Counted from the stretch's first letter, positions 25,911 through 35,193 are shown. The stretch: DNA of 64,000 nucleotides from Acidobacteriota bacterium (GCA_030550025.1 JAUQQC010000001.1:186001-250000); one strand, 5' to 3'. Numbers and translations: made by a program. Notes: generated by a model from the sequence alone, not told the origin.

Positions 25911-26291
25911 ATGAAGCGAAACGTTTGGATCGCGATCGTCGTCGGCCTAGCCATGGGCCTTGTGACGGCGGGTTCCGTGAGCCGGCTGTTCGCTCAAGAG
26001 GTCACGATCGTCGGCGAAATCGTGGATTGGAACTGCTACAAGAAGGATGCCAAGAACAAGGGCGCGGCGCATCGAGCTTGTGCGCTCAATTGCGCGAAGG
26101 CAGGCGCGCCGCTTGGAGTCGTGGATGAGAAGACGGGAGAGGTCTATAAGCTGGCGGGCGAAGCGTGGACGGCGAATAAGAACGAGAAACTGATCCCCTT
26201 CGTCGCCGAGCGGGTGGCGGTCAAAGGGAAGGTCCAGAAGGAAGGGGGCGAGAAGATTCTCACCATCCTCTCTATTGAGAAGGCCAAGTAG
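25911..26291 (+). CDS. Small secreted protein of unknown function
   Basis: A 126-residue protein. A signal peptide (positive MKRN, hydrophobic VWIAIVVGLAMGLVTAG, likely cleaved after FAQ near residue 29) is followed by a small beta-rich domain. It opens VTIVGEIVDWNCYKK and contains three Cys (42, 57 and 61; a lone Cys and a CxxxC pair), then ends with alternating strands (VAVKGKVQKEGGEKILTILSIEK). The pattern suggests an OB-like periplasmic domain that may bind metal or form a disulfide. I do not recognise a named family. AAGGAGGAGG before the ATG is an unusually strong ribosome-binding site, implying high expression. It is a single gene between two convergent or parallel units. Confidence 0.78.
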   Translation: MKRNVWIAIVVGLAMGLVTAGSVSRLFAQEVTIVGEIVDWNCYKKDAKNKGAAHRACALNCAKAGAPLGVVDEKTGEVYKLAGEAWTANKNEKLIPFVAERVAVKGKVQKEGGEKILTILSIEKAK

Positions 26292-26358
26292 CGATCCCTT
26301 GAACCCCCTCTTTTGCGAAGCGGCCTCAAGTGGGAAGTCTCGCAGAGGGGGGAGCCTA

Positions 26359-26393
26359 CCCCTCTTGACAGAGGGGCAGGCCTTCTATAGCTT
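26359..26393 (+). promoter_or_regulatory. Palindrome-embedded promoter before ffh
   Basis: A perfect TTGACA (26365-26370) is followed by TATAGC at 15 bp or TAGCTT at 17 bp. The TTGACA lies at the centre of a palindrome: CCCCTCT (26359-26365), TGAC, AGAGGGG (26370-26376), extended by GCCT/AGGC outside. A further AGAGGGG copy lies at 26344-26350 and another CCCCTCT at 26306-26312, so alternative hairpins are possible. ffh starts at 26433, about 40 bases downstream. Confidence 0.5.
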
Positions 26394-26432
26394 AATTCCC
26401 TTTGTGCGAAAGTCACGATCCGAAGGAGGGGG

Positions 26433-27806
26433 ATGTTCGACGCGCTTTCGGAGAAGCTGCGGAAGGTTCTTCGTGACCTACGCGGTCATGGGAAGTTGAC
26501 CGAAGCGGATGTCGAGGCGGCGTTGCGGGAGATTCGGTTGGCGCTGCTTGAGGCGGATGTGCACTTTCGTGTTGTGAAGCAATTCATCGAACGGGTGCGG
26601 GAGAAGGCGCTCGGGCAGGAGGTGTTCGCCTCCCTCTCTCCGGCGCAGCAGGTCATCAAGATCGTCTACGATGAATTGACGGAGATGCTGGGAGGGACGT
26701 CCACGCGACTGCTCCTGACCTCGCGTCTTCCGAATATCATTTTGCTCGTCGGATTGCAGGGATCGGGGAAGACGACGACGGCGGGGAAGTTGGCGCGGTA
26801 TCTGGCCGGGCAGGGACGGAATCCGGTGCTCGTGTCGGCGGACGTATATCGACCGGCGGCGCGCGAGCAATTGGCCGTGATCGCCCGAGAGATTCGGCGA
26901 CCCCTTTTTGATGATCCATCGGTGACCGATCCGGTGGAGTTGTGCCGGCGCGCGCGCCGTCATGCGGAGCTGACGGGGTTCGATCCCGTGATCGTGGATA
27001 CGGCGGGACGATTGCATGTGGATGAAGAGTTGATGGCGGAACTGGAGGCGATCAAGCGGGAGATGAAGCCGGTGGAAGTGCTCCTGGTCGCCGATGCCAT
27101 GACCGGGCAAGACGCTGTGCGCAGCGCCGAGGCGTTCCATCAGCGGATCGGCATCTCGGGCGTGATCCTGACCAAGATGGATGGCGATACGCGAGGAGGG
27201 GCCGCTCTGTCCATCAAAGCGGTGACGGGCCAGCCGATCAAATTCATCGGCGTGGGTGAGAAGTACGACGCTCTGGAGCCGTTCTATCCCGACCGCATGG
27301 CATCGCGCATCCTCGGCATGGGCGATGTCCTCAGCCTGATCGAGCGCGTTCGGGCCGAGGTGGATGAGCGAGAGGCTGCGCGGTTGCAGGAGAAGTTGCG
27401 TCGCGAGGAATTCACGCTGGAAGATTTTCTCGAGCAGCTACGGCTGGCCAAGCGCTTCGGCTCTTTGGGGAAGATCTTCGAGCTGTTGCCAGCCGAGATG
27501 TTGAAGCTCGTTGGCGTGAGTCGGATCACGCCGGAGCAAATGGCGCAGTTTGAGCGGCAGCTGAAGCGCGCCGAAGCGATCATCAACTCGATGACCCCAG
27601 AGGAGCGGCGAAATTATCGGCTCATTGACGGCAGCCGTCGCCGTCGCATCGCGCGCGGGAGTGGAACGACGGTCGAAGACGTGAATGCCCTGCTGAAGCA
27701 GTACGTCGAAATGCGGCAGATGATGAAGCGCCTGCGAGAAGGCGCGTTCCCTCTCGGGAAGTTCTTGGGCAAGGGAAAGAAGAAGGGGAGAAAAAAGAGG
27801 GGTTGA
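26433..27806 (+). CDS. ffh: Signal recognition particle protein Ffh
   Basis: A 457-residue SRP54 GTPase that, with the 4.5S RNA, targets nascent membrane proteins to FtsY and the translocon. The N domain (1-85) carries ALLEADVHFRVV. The G domain has GLQGSGKTTTAGKLA near 107-121, DTAGR near 188 and TKMDGD near 247. The Met-rich M domain (about 325-435) has the RNA-binding SMTPEERRNYRLIDGSRRRR. A very basic tail (GKFLGKGKKKGRKKRG) ends the protein. GGAGGGGG precedes the ATG. Placing ffh directly before rpsP is a common order. No 4.5S RNA gene was recognised nearby. Confidence 0.97.
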   Translation: MFDALSEKLRKVLRDLRGHGKLTEADVEAALREIRLALLEADVHFRVVKQFIERVREKALGQEVFASLSPAQQVIKIVYDELTEMLGGTSTRLLLTSRLPNIILLVGLQGSGKTTTAGKLARYLAGQGRNPVLVSADVYRPAAREQLAVIAREIRRPLFDDPSVTDPVELCRRARRHAELTGFDPVIVDTAGRLHVDEELMAELEAIKREMKPVEVLLVADAMTGQDAVRSAEAFHQRIGISGVILTKMDGDTRGGAALSIKAVTGQPIKFIGVGEKYDALEPFYPDRMASRILGMGDVLSLIERVRAEVDEREAARLQEKLRREEFTLEDFLEQLRLAKRFGSLGKIFELLPAEMLKLVGVSRITPEQMAQFERQLKRAEAIINSMTPEERRNYRLIDGSRRRRIARGSGTTVEDVNALLKQYVEMRQMMKRLREGAFPLGKFLGKGKKKGRKKRG

Positions 27807-27846
27807 CATCCGTTTGCCTTTTCTTCCCGCCCCCGGTCGTGGGGGA

Positions 27847-27874
27847 TGGACTTTTTGCATGAAGTGAGTATAAT
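27847..27874 (+). promoter_or_regulatory. Promoter for rpsP operon
   Basis: TGGACT (27847-27852, 4/6), 16 bp spacer, perfect TATAAT (27869-27874). The leader to the TTG at 27901 is about 20 bases. A CCCCC/GGGGG inverted repeat (27830-27845) lies just before the -35 box, at the end of ffh. Confidence 0.6.
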
Positions 27875-27900
27875 TTACGCCTTCTGAAGGAGGTGGGGCC

Positions 27901-28158
27901 TTGTTAGCGATACGCTTGACACGAATGGGATCGAAGAAGCGACCGTTTTACCGGATCGTCGTCGCCGAGAAGCGCTCCAAGCGCGATGGGGCCTTCGTTG
28001 AGGCCATCGGCTACTATAATCCCTTGACGCACCCGGCGGAGATTCGCGTAAATTGGGAGCGACTCCAGCATTGGCTTCGATGTGGGGCTCAGCCGACGGA
28101 GGTCGTCCGACGGTTGATCCGGAAGGTCGCGCCGCAGGCATCGGGGCACGGGTCGTGA
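27901..28158 (+). CDS. rpsP: 30S ribosomal protein S16
   Basis: An 85-residue S16. The opening [20 protein letters not shown] is diagnostic, as are [13 protein letters not shown] and [19 protein letters not shown]. The start is TTG at 27901, preceded by GGAGG at 7 bases; no ATG fits the conserved N-terminus. It is the first gene of the S16-KhpA-RimM-TrmD-L19 operon, in the classical bacterial order. Confidence 0.97.
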   Translation: MLAIRLTRMGSKKRPFYRIVVAEKRSKRDGAFVEAIGYYNPLTHPAEIRVNWERLQHWLRCGAQPTEVVRRLIRKVAPQASGHGS

Positions 28159-28262
28159 GAAGAATTTCGGCCTGTGACAGCATACGCGTTCACGGAGGGT
28201 GCGCCTGAGTTCGGCGTGCTGGGGCGTCGGCTCCGGGCAACGCTACAGAGGAGAGGTGGGGT

Positions 28263-28499
28263 ATGAAGATCAGAGATCTCGTCGAGATGATCGCGAAAGC
28301 GCTGGTGGATTATCCGGATCAGGTGGAAGTCCGAGAGGTTGAGGGCGAGGCGACCACCGTCCTGGAACTGCGGGTTGCCCCTTCCGATCTCGGAAAGGTC
28401 ATCGGTCGAGAGGGTCGAACCGCTCGCGCCATCCGCACCATTCTGGGGGCGGCGGGGATGAAGATGAAGAAGCGCTTCGTCCTAGAGATTCTCGAATGA
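28263..28499 (+). CDS. khpA: KH-domain RNA-binding protein KhpA
   Basis: A 78-residue single KH domain protein (YlqC family). The RNA-binding GxxG loop is [14 protein letters not shown] (about residues 48-61), and the leading stretch [16 protein letters not shown] is typical. KhpA, often with KhpB, binds RNA and influences ribosome function and cell-size control. It lies between rpsP and rimM as in many bacteria. GGAGAGGTGGGGT precedes the ATG. The 104 bp between rpsP and this gene contain no recognisable feature. Confidence 0.94.
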   Translation: MKIRDLVEMIAKALVDYPDQVEVREVEGEATTVLELRVAPSDLGKVIGREGRTARAIRTILGAAGMKMKKRFVLEILE

Positions 28500-28500
28500 A

Positions 28501-29061
28501 ATGGGGGTGGAACCCGAATTCCTCACCATCGCGAAGATTTTGAGGCCACGGGGGGGGAAGGGGGAAGTTGTGGCCGAAATCGTGACGGATCATCCGGAGC
28601 GGTTCGCCGCCGTCACGCGCGTGCGGCTGGAAGCTCCGGATGGGACCTTCGTGGAATCGCGTTTGGAACGCTATTGGTTTCATCGGGGCCAGATCGTCCT
28701 GAAATTCGAGGGGTGTGAGACGATCGAGGCCGCGAGTCAATTCAAAGGATGGTGGGTGAAGATCGCGCGGGAGGAAGCCGTTCCGCTGGAGGAAGACGAG
28801 TATTTCCTCTTTGAGCTCCTCGGGTGCGAGGTGCGCACGGAATCCGGCCGCCGGGTCGGGATCGTGCGCGACATTATGGAGACGGCGGAGGTGCCCGTGC
28901 TCGTTGTGGAGGGGGAAGAGGCCGAGGAGGTCTTGATCCCCTTCGCCCGCGCTATCTGCCCCGTCGTGGATTCGACCGCGAAGCTCATCCTCGTGAACCC
29001 ACCGGAAGGATTGCTCGACTTGAATCGGGAGAGCTCGCCATCGGCTCCATCGCGACGGTGA
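28501..29061 (+). CDS. rimM: Ribosome maturation factor RimM
   Basis: A 186-residue protein that binds S19 during 30S head assembly. The N-terminal RimM domain opens [21 protein letters not shown]; the PRC-barrel domain follows with [14 protein letters not shown] and [14 protein letters not shown]. The ATG at 28501 lies one base after the khpA stop, so translation is probably coupled. The C-terminal tail ([10 protein letters not shown]) is unconserved. trmD follows by 31 bp, the standard pairing. Confidence 0.95.
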   Translation: MGVEPEFLTIAKILRPRGGKGEVVAEIVTDHPERFAAVTRVRLEAPDGTFVESRLERYWFHRGQIVLKFEGCETIEAASQFKGWWVKIAREEAVPLEEDEYFLFELLGCEVRTESGRRVGIVRDIMETAEVPVLVVEGEEAEEVLIPFARAICPVVDSTAKLILVNPPEGLLDLNRESSPSAPSRR

Positions 29062-29092
29062 TCTCCGAAGCGTCTCCCATTCACCGACCAAC

Positions 29093-29857
29093 ATGCGCAT
29101 TGACATCCTGACGATCTTCCCGGAGATGTTTCGCGGGCCCTTCGACTATGGGATCGTGCGGCGGGCGCGCGAGCGGGGATTGGTGGAGATCGTCGTGCAC
29201 GACCTACGGGATTTCGCCACGGATAAGCATCGCACGGTGGATGATCGCCCTTTTGGCGGAGGGGAAGGGATGGTCTTCAAGCCTGAACCGATCTTTCGTG
29301 CCGTCGAACATCTGCTCGGCGAACAGTTCGATCGCGAGCGCGTGGCCGTCATCGTGCTGACTCCTCAAGGGCGACGCTTCACTCAGGCGATGGCCGAATA
29401 TCTGGCCAACCGCGAGCGCCTCGTCCTCATTTGCGGTCGGTACGAGGGCGTGGATGAGCGCGTGGCCGAATATCTGGCGACGCATGAGCTCTCCATCGGC
29501 GATTATGTCCTGATGGGCGGGGAGGTCCCGGCGATGGTGATTGTGGAAGCGGTCGTTCGGCTCTTGCCCGGGGCGCTGCATCGTGCGGAATCCGCACGTC
29601 GGGAGTCGTTCGCCGAGGGAGGGATCCTCGACTATCCGCAGTATACGCGCCCGGCGGAATTTCGGGGCCTTCGCGTCCCCGAGGTCTTGCTCTCCGGACA
29701 TCATGCGCAGATCGCCCGCTGGCGACGGCGTATGGCCTTGGCCAAAACACTCCGCAATCGCCCCGATCTCCTTGAAAAAGCCGCCTTGAGCGAAGAGGAT
29801 CGAAAGCTGCTGGAAGAGCTTCGCCGAGTGCTTCCCAAAGCGGAGGAAAGCCGATAA
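29093..29857 (+). CDS. trmD: tRNA (guanine-37-N1)-methyltransferase TrmD
   Basis: A 254-residue SPOUT methyltransferase that makes m1G37 in tRNAs, which prevents frameshifting. The N-terminus [13 protein letters not shown], the motif RPFGGGEGM, the knot motifs [13 protein letters not shown] and [14 protein letters not shown], and the C-terminal [14 protein letters not shown] are all canonical. Length is typical. It sits between rimM and rplS in the expected order. Confidence 0.97.
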   Translation: MRIDILTIFPEMFRGPFDYGIVRRARERGLVEIVVHDLRDFATDKHRTVDDRPFGGGEGMVFKPEPIFRAVEHLLGEQFDRERVAVIVLTPQGRRFTQAMAEYLANRERLVLICGRYEGVDERVAEYLATHELSIGDYVLMGGEVPAMVIVEAVVRLLPGALHRAESARRESFAEGGILDYPQYTRPAEFRGLRVPEVLLSGHHAQIARWRRRMALAKTLRNRPDLLEKAALSEEDRKLLEELRRVLPKAEESR

Positions 29858-29905
29858 AATTAATTCCTTTTGAGCACGGGGGAGACCGGCGACAGGAGAA
29901 GGCGT

Positions 29906-30328
29906 ATGAATCCGATTCTCATGGACTTCGAGAAGGCACAGAGGAGAACCGACATTCCGGATTTCGCTCCGGGGGATACGGTGCGTGTTCACGTGCGGAT
30001 TAAAGAGGGGGATAAAGAGCGCATCCAGGTCTTCGAAGGCGTCGTGATCGCGCGGAAACACGGGGGCCTGCGCGAGACCTTCACGGTGCGAAAGATCAGC
30101 TTCGGCATCGGCGTCGAGCGCATCTTTCCCTTGCATTCGCCGATCATCGAGCGGATCGAGGTCGTGCGCCGCGGGGACGTGCGGCGGGCCAAGCTCTATT
30201 ATCTCCGCAAGCTAAAGGGGAAGGCTGCCCGCATCCGCGAAAAGGAGGTCGTGAGCGCGGGGGCCAGAGGGATCGAGAGCGTTGAAGAAGGGGAAACTCT
30301 GGCGTCACCATCCGAAGCGGCCGAGTGA
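29906..30328 (+). CDS. rplS: 50S ribosomal protein L19
   Basis: A 140-residue L19. Conserved stretches are [34 protein letters not shown] and [19 protein letters not shown] chose the ATG at 29906 ([12 protein letters not shown]) with AGGAGA nine bases upstream; a GTG-type start at 29870 would add a basic non-conserved leader. The C-terminal extension of about 25 residues ([14 protein letters not shown]) is longer than in most species. Last gene of the rpsP operon; rarA follows by 24 bp. Confidence 0.96.
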   Translation: MNPILMDFEKAQRRTDIPDFAPGDTVRVHVRIKEGDKERIQVFEGVVIARKHGGLRETFTVRKISFGIGVERIFPLHSPIIERIEVVRRGDVRRAKLYYLRKLKGKAARIREKEVVSAGARGIESVEEGETLASPSEAAE

Positions 30329-30352
30329 TCGAACGTCGCGCGGAGAATGGTC

Positions 30353-31684
30353 ATGAAAGAAGAACGGGCGCTCTTCCCCATCTCGAGCGAGGATATGGAA
30401 GCGTCGCGGACGGCGCCGCTGGCAGATCGTCTGCGCCCTCGAACGCTTGAGGAGATCGTCGGGCAGACGGAGCTGATCGGTCCGGGCACACCCCTGCGGC
30501 GCATGATCGAGCGCGACCGGCTCGCCTCGATGCTCCTGTGGGGGCCTCCGGGCAGTGGCAAGACGACGCTCGCCCGCGTGATCGCGCATCACACGAAGGC
30601 GCATTTTTTACGCTTCTCGGCCGTGCTCGGCACGATCAAGGAGATCCGCGAGGCGATGCTCCTGGCCGGGAAGCTGCGTCGCGTGCAGGGACAACGCACG
30701 ATCCTCTTCGTGGACGAAGTGCATCACTTGAATCGTGCGCAGCAAGATGCGTTCCTCCCTTTCGTTGAGCACGGCGATGTGGTTTTCATCGGGGCGACGA
30801 CGGAGAATCCGTCGTTCCACGTGATCGCGCCGCTGCTCTCTCGGTGCCATGTTTTCGTCCTAAAGCCGTTATCCGATGACGATGTGCTCCTCATCCTTCG
30901 GCGCGCGCTCGCTGACCAGGAGCGCGGGTTGGGACGTCTCCGCGTGGAGATCGCGGAATCGCTTCTGCGGGTCATCGCCGCTTATGCATCGGGGGACGCC
31001 CGCGTGGCGCTCAACGTTTTGGAACTGGCGGTGAACAGCGCCGAGCTGCGCTCGGATGGAGCGCTGCTGGTGACCGAAGACCTTGTGCGAGAGATCATCC
31101 GGCGCCCGATTTTATTCTCCGATAAAAGTGGCGAGGAGCATTACAACCTGATCTCGGCGTTCATCAAATCGGTTCGCCATTCGGACGCTGATGCCGCACT
31201 CTACTGGCTCGCGCGGATGCTCGAAGCGGGCGAAGATCCGCTCTTCATCGCTCGACGGTTGGTCATCCTCGCCAGCGAGGACATCGGGCTGGCGGACCCA
31301 CAGGCGCTCGTCCAGGCCGTCGCCGCGATGCAGGCCGTTCATTTCGTCGGGCTTCCCGAAGCGAAACTGGCATTGACACAAGCTACGCTCTATCTGGCTC
31401 GTGCGCCGAAATCGAATGCGGTCCTTCGAGCCTATCGAGCCGCCGAGAGCGATGCGCGCGAGCATCCTCGAGAACCCGTGCCGCTTCATCTCCGCAATCC
31501 GGTCACCGGGCTGATGCGCGAGATGGGATACGGCGCAGGGTACAAGTACATCCACGATTATGAGCCCGGGTCTCCTGACGCGGAGATGTCGTGCCTGCCG
31601 GAATCGTTTCGAGGGCGGAAATACTTCCAGGAGGAAGCGAGCCCGCATTCGGGAAGCGCTTCCTCGGACCGAGGGGGGATGTGA
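30353..31684 (+). CDS. rarA: Replication-associated recombination ATPase RarA/MgsA
   Basis: A 443-residue AAA+ ATPase related to clamp loaders, acting at stalled replication forks. Walker A is [14 protein letters not shown] (about residues 62-75), Walker B is [19 protein letters not shown], and sensor 1 is [11 protein letters not shown]. The C-terminal tetramerisation region has [17 protein letters not shown] and the end [10 protein letters not shown] chose the ATG at 30353, eight bases after GGAG; the ATG at 30347 abuts the site. A C-terminal tail after YFQEEA is unconserved. Confidence 0.95.
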   Translation: MKEERALFPISSEDMEASRTAPLADRLRPRTLEEIVGQTELIGPGTPLRRMIERDRLASMLLWGPPGSGKTTLARVIAHHTKAHFLRFSAVLGTIKEIREAMLLAGKLRRVQGQRTILFVDEVHHLNRAQQDAFLPFVEHGDVVFIGATTENPSFHVIAPLLSRCHVFVLKPLSDDDVLLILRRALADQERGLGRLRVEIAESLLRVIAAYASGDARVALNVLELAVNSAELRSDGALLVTEDLVREIIRRPILFSDKSGEEHYNLISAFIKSVRHSDADAALYWLARMLEAGEDPLFIARRLVILASEDIGLADPQALVQAVAAMQAVHFVGLPEAKLALTQATLYLARAPKSNAVLRAYRAAESDAREHPREPVPLHLRNPVTGLMREMGYGAGYKYIHDYEPGSPDAEMSCLPESFRGRKYFQEEASPHSGSASSDRGGM

Positions 31685-31687
31685 GCG

Positions 31688-32260
31688 GTGGCAGCGATCC
31701 GCTCCTTTATCTGCATTGACGTCCCTGGGGAGGTCAAAGCGGCGATCGAGCGCGTGCAGGCGAAGCTGCGTCGTCTTCCGGTCGAGGTGAGTTGGACGCG
31801 GCCGGCGAACGTGCATCTCACTTTGAAGTTTCTCGGGGAGGTTGAAGAAGCGCGCCTTGGGCGCGTGGGAGAAGTGCTGGATGCGATTGCGCGTGACTGC
31901 GCGCCGTTCGAGTTGGTGACGGATCGCGGGGGGGTCTTCCCGACCGCTGATCGCCCGCGTGTGTTGTGGATCGGCGTTCGAGATGAACGCGGCCTCTTAC
32001 GCGCGCTCGTCGCTCAGGTGGAGGACGCGCTCGCGCAGTACGGATTCGCTCGAGAGCTGCGCCCGTTCACGGCGCATCTGACCGTCGGACGCGTGCGCTC
32101 GGAACGATCGGCGCGCGAGCTGGCGCGTCTCTTCCTGGCCGAGGAGTTCCCGAGCCATCGGTTTCGAGTCACTCATCTGATCCTCATGCGGAGCGATCTC
32201 CGTCCAGACGGCGCGCTCTACACTCCGTTGCATATCGCGCCCTTGCAAGAAAGGTCGTGA
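31688..32260 (+). CDS. thpR: RNA 2',3'-cyclic phosphodiesterase ThpR (2H family)
   Basis: A 190-residue 2H phosphoesterase, also called 2'-5' RNA ligase. The two catalytic motifs are HLTLKFLG (about residues 45-52) and HLTVGRVR (about 129-136). The enzyme hydrolyses 2',3'-cyclic phosphate RNA ends and can reversibly ligate 2'-5' bonds. The start is GTG at 31688, three bases after the rarA stop. Its TGA overlaps the GTG of the radical-SAM gene (GTGA), so translation links RNA-end repair to a glycan-type cluster, probably by chance. Confidence 0.93.
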   Translation: MAAIRSFICIDVPGEVKAAIERVQAKLRRLPVEVSWTRPANVHLTLKFLGEVEEARLGRVGEVLDAIARDCAPFELVTDRGGVFPTADRPRVLWIGVRDERGLLRALVAQVEDALAQYGFARELRPFTAHLTVGRVRSERSARELARLFLAEEFPSHRFRVTHLILMRSDLRPDGALYTPLHIAPLQERS

Positions 32261-33285
32261 CGCGGCTGGAGCGATTCATCTCTCGAAGCGCTTCGCGCTT
32301 CTTCCTCTGGTGGCATCGACGAGAGCTGGCTGAGCCACCGCCCTTCCCGCGTCGCATTAATATCGAGACGACGAGTATCTGCAACCTCGATTGCCTCATG
32401 TGCCCGACCCGTTCGAAAGCGCGGGCCGATGGGACGATGTCGATGGAGCTGTTCCAACGTGCGGCCGATGAGATCGCCGCGCACGGTGCGGAGATCGTGT
32501 GGCTGCACGCGTGGGGCGAGCCGTTCGTGGACGCTCAGCTTTTCGAGCGCATCGCGTACATCAAGCAGTATCCCTCGATCCGAAATGTCGTCATCAGCAC
32601 GAACGCGACGCTTCTGCGGGGGGAGCGAGCGCGTCGGCTCGCCGAGTCGGAGCTGGATACAGTCGTCTTCAGTTTGGATGGCGTGACGGCGGAGACGTAT
32701 GAGGCCATTCGTCGCGGTGCGCGATTCTCCGTCGTTCTGGAGAACGTGCGCCGGTTTCTCGAAGCGCGCCAGGCGAGAGGGGGAAGAGGACCGCGCGCCG
32801 TCTTTCAGATCATCGCCATGCGGGAGACGGCGCGCGAGATCGAAGCATTCCGAGCGTATTGGCGGCCTTTCCTTCAGCCGGGTGACCACATCCATGTCAA
32901 ATCGTTCAACACATGGGCGGGGAAGACCGCGGATCGCGGCTTCCCCGAGCGCGGCGTGGATTTCCGCGTCCCCTGCACGGCGTTCCTCTGGGACGCGCTC
33001 ACCATCTTGTGGAACGGGGATGTCGTCCCTTGCTGCTTCGATGTAGATGGCGAGTTGGTGATCGGGCGCTTTGGGGAGCAGACGCTAGAGGAGATTTGGA
33101 AAGGACCAGCGCTCATGGAGCTGCGCCGTCGCCACTGTCGGCTCGATTTTCGGGACGTGTCGCTCTGCGCGGCGTGCCAACACACACACGCGCGGTTGAA
33201 CGGAGCGCGCATTCGGAATTTCCTTCGCGCTCGCCTGGGGCGTCCGATGGACGCCGCTGCTCGAGAAGGGAGACCGGCCTTTTGA
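32257..33285 (+). CDS. Radical SAM/SPASM-domain protein
   Basis: A 342-residue radical SAM enzyme. The cluster-binding motif CNLDCLMC (Cys42, 46 and 49) binds the [4Fe-4S] cluster and SAM; GEPFVDAQLFERI supplies the GE motif. C-terminal SPASM-type Cys occur at VPCTAFLW, VVPCCFD and LCAACQ, which likely hold auxiliary clusters. Substrate is unknown: SPASM enzymes modify peptides, carbohydrates or cofactors. A W-rich N-terminal segment (FFLWWHRRELAEPPPFPRR) may associate with the membrane. The GTG start overlaps thpR and the TGA overlaps the TTG start of the GT39-like gene. Confidence 0.88.
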   Translation: MTRLERFISRSASRFFLWWHRRELAEPPPFPRRINIETTSICNLDCLMCPTRSKARADGTMSMELFQRAADEIAAHGAEIVWLHAWGEPFVDAQLFERIAYIKQYPSIRNVVISTNATLLRGERARRLAESELDTVVFSLDGVTAETYEAIRRGARFSVVLENVRRFLEARQARGGRGPRAVFQIIAMRETAREIEAFRAYWRPFLQPGDHIHVKSFNTWAGKTADRGFPERGVDFRVPCTAFLWDALTILWNGDVVPCCFDVDGELVIGRFGEQTLEEIWKGPALMELRRRHCRLDFRDVSLCAACQHTHARLNGARIRNFLRARLGRPMDAAAREGRPAF

Positions 33286-35165
33286 GGAGGATCTGGGGGC
33301 TTCTCGCGATCATCGTCTCGATCCTATTGGTGAATCCCCTCTACGAATATCCGGTGGGGGATGATTGGACGTATGCCCTCTCGGTCCAGTACTTCTTGGA
33401 GACGGGGCACCTCCGCCTGCCGGACGAATCGGCCGCGAGCCTCATTTTTCAAACGCTCTGGGGGGCGCTCTTCTGTTGGCCTTTCGGCTTCTCCTTCTCG
33501 GCGCTTCATCTCTCGACGCTCGTGCTCAGTCTGGCTGGCCTCTGGGCATTTTCTCGGTTATGCGCCCTCCGATTGGGAGATGTACGTGCGGAGGCCGCTT
33601 CTTCATGGGTTCCACTTTTGGCTGCGCTTGCGCTCTGGTTTCATCCCATCTTCTTCGCCCTGAGTTTCACGTTCTTCACTGATGTGCCTTTCCTCGCGCT
33701 CTTCCTTCTGGCACTTTATTTCCTCGCGAAAGGTCGCGTCGCGCGTCAGGCACACGAGCACACGCGCGCGCTCGTTTTCGGCGCCGTCTTTTCCAGTCTG
33801 GCTGTCTTGGTTCGGCAATATGCGATCCTCCTTCCCGTCGGCTTCTTTCTCTCGCTCCTTGGAGAACGGAGGATGGAGGAGCGCCTCTGGCCCCGATGGC
33901 TCGCCGTGCTGTTGCCCTTGGCCACGCTCCTTGGCTTCTACATTTGGATCGTCACGGTTCACGGGATGCCGACGCAATTTCGATTCGCGCAATTGGAGAT
34001 GTTGAAGACTTACCGGATCGCCCACGATCTTCGGCATCTCCCCTTCATCGTGGTTTTCTATCTCGGAGCGTTCGCCCTCCCCCTTGCGGGGGCTGTTCGC
34101 TGGCGGAGCGTCGTCGGCGAAGAAGGGAAGCTCGTTCTCTCGTTCCTTCTCCTCCTTGGCGGATACGCGACCTACGCGCTGTGGAGAGAAGGTCGCGTCA
34201 TGCCGTACCTCACGGATTCGGCTATTTTCCCTACGTTCGGGACGAAAGGGGGGGGGACATTCACGCTGATCTCGGCGTGGGCGGGGGCGCTTGTCCTTGC
34301 GGCCATCGTGCGAGAGAGTCGGACGTCGTGGGAGGCTTTCCAGCGTGCGCATGCGCGTGCCCTTCGCTTTGGAGCCGGCATCCTGGTGACGCTCGCTCTC
34401 CTCTTCGCTGCGGATGTGGGGAGGAACATCCTCACTGAAGGGATTGACCGTGCGCTGGTCGCCTATTACGGGGCGTACACGGCGGTTGTGCCCTCGCAAC
34501 GGGGCCTCGACTATTGGCGCAGTCGCGTGGAGGACTTCTATGTCGGGATTCGGCAGATCATCTACGGGCTTGCGATCCTCAGCGTTATCGCGGCGTTCAT
34601 ACCGGTGAAAAGGCGCGCTCCCGATGTTCGCCGCGAATGTGCCGATCCGCGGCAGGAGTGGGTGACGAAATTCTTGCTGATTCTCGGAGCGCTATTCCTC
34701 GGAGCGTTCCTCGTGCTCTCCTGCCGGTTCGATCGCTACCTCCTCGTCTTCTTCCCCATCGGGTTGCTTTTGGCGGTGCGGGAGATCACACGGTGGCTTC
34801 GACCGAGGCTCGCCATCCTGCTCCTCATCGGGCTCGGTGGAGTCTCCATCGCGACGACGAAGACGATGATCGCCGGATATGGGGCCATTTGGAGGGCGGG
34901 GAACGAACTGCTCGCGCGAGGCGTGCCCGTTGAGGAGATCAATCTGAACTACACGTTCAACGCGTGGACGCTCTACCAGCAGGGAAAACGCACGATCGCG
35001 CGGACGGGACAGCCGAGCTACTGGGCCTATGCCGCGCGCCGTGATTTTCGATATTGGGGATGGCCGCCCGGTGAACCGGCCGAGGTAGTCCTGGAGATCC
35101 CCTACCGGGACTTCTTGCGGTGGCGGTGGGAACGAGTGCGCGTGTGGCGCATAAGGGATCGTTGA
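33282..35165 (+). CDS. GT39/ArnT-like polyprenyl-phosphate sugar transferase
   Basis: A 627-residue polytopic inner-membrane protein with about 12 hydrophobic segments. After the first segment comes YEYPVGDDWTYALSVQYF, whose Asp-Asp pair fits the acidic motif of the first periplasmic loop in GT39/GT83 enzymes. Later loops are Tyr/Trp-rich, with a C-terminal periplasmic domain (NLNYTFNAWTLYQQGKR). Such enzymes move a sugar from a polyprenyl phosphate to an acceptor on the periplasmic side. The start is TTG at 33282, overlapping the previous stop (TTGA), with AAGGGAG upstream; no later Met precedes the first segment. Confidence 0.8.
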   Translation: MRRIWGLLAIIVSILLVNPLYEYPVGDDWTYALSVQYFLETGHLRLPDESAASLIFQTLWGALFCWPFGFSFSALHLSTLVLSLAGLWAFSRLCALRLGDVRAEAASSWVPLLAALALWFHPIFFALSFTFFTDVPFLALFLLALYFLAKGRVARQAHEHTRALVFGAVFSSLAVLVRQYAILLPVGFFLSLLGERRMEERLWPRWLAVLLPLATLLGFYIWIVTVHGMPTQFRFAQLEMLKTYRIAHDLRHLPFIVVFYLGAFALPLAGAVRWRSVVGEEGKLVLSFLLLLGGYATYALWREGRVMPYLTDSAIFPTFGTKGGGTFTLISAWAGALVLAAIVRESRTSWEAFQRAHARALRFGAGILVTLALLFAADVGRNILTEGIDRALVAYYGAYTAVVPSQRGLDYWRSRVEDFYVGIRQIIYGLAILSVIAAFIPVKRRAPDVRRECADPRQEWVTKFLLILGALFLGAFLVLSCRFDRYLLVFFPIGLLLAVREITRWLRPRLAILLLIGLGGVSIATTKTMIAGYGAIWRAGNELLARGVPVEEINLNYTFNAWTLYQQGKRTIARTGQPSYWAYAARRDFRYWGWPPGEPAEVVLEIPYRDFLRWRWERVRVWRIRDR

Positions 35166-35184
35166 GGATGGGAGCGTTCGTCTA

Positions 35185-35193
35185 TGCTACAAT
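35185..35193 (+). promoter_or_regulatory. Extended -10 element for the second radical-SAM gene
   Basis: TGCTACAAT: TG, one base, then TACAAT (5/6). TTGAGG at 35162-35167 is a possible -35 box but the spacer would be 20 bp, too long for a normal promoter. The gene starts about 40 bases downstream. Confidence 0.45.

Noticed and set aside
27803-27808. Perfect TTGACA overlapping the ffh stop codon
   Set aside because: No -10 box lies 15-19 bases downstream; the region there is CCCGCC-like, so it is probably chance.
27830-27845. CCCCC-GGTCGT-GGGGG as terminator of ffh
   Set aside because: The T-run begins seven bases after the stem and overlaps the rpsP -35 region, so a rho-independent terminator is not convincing.
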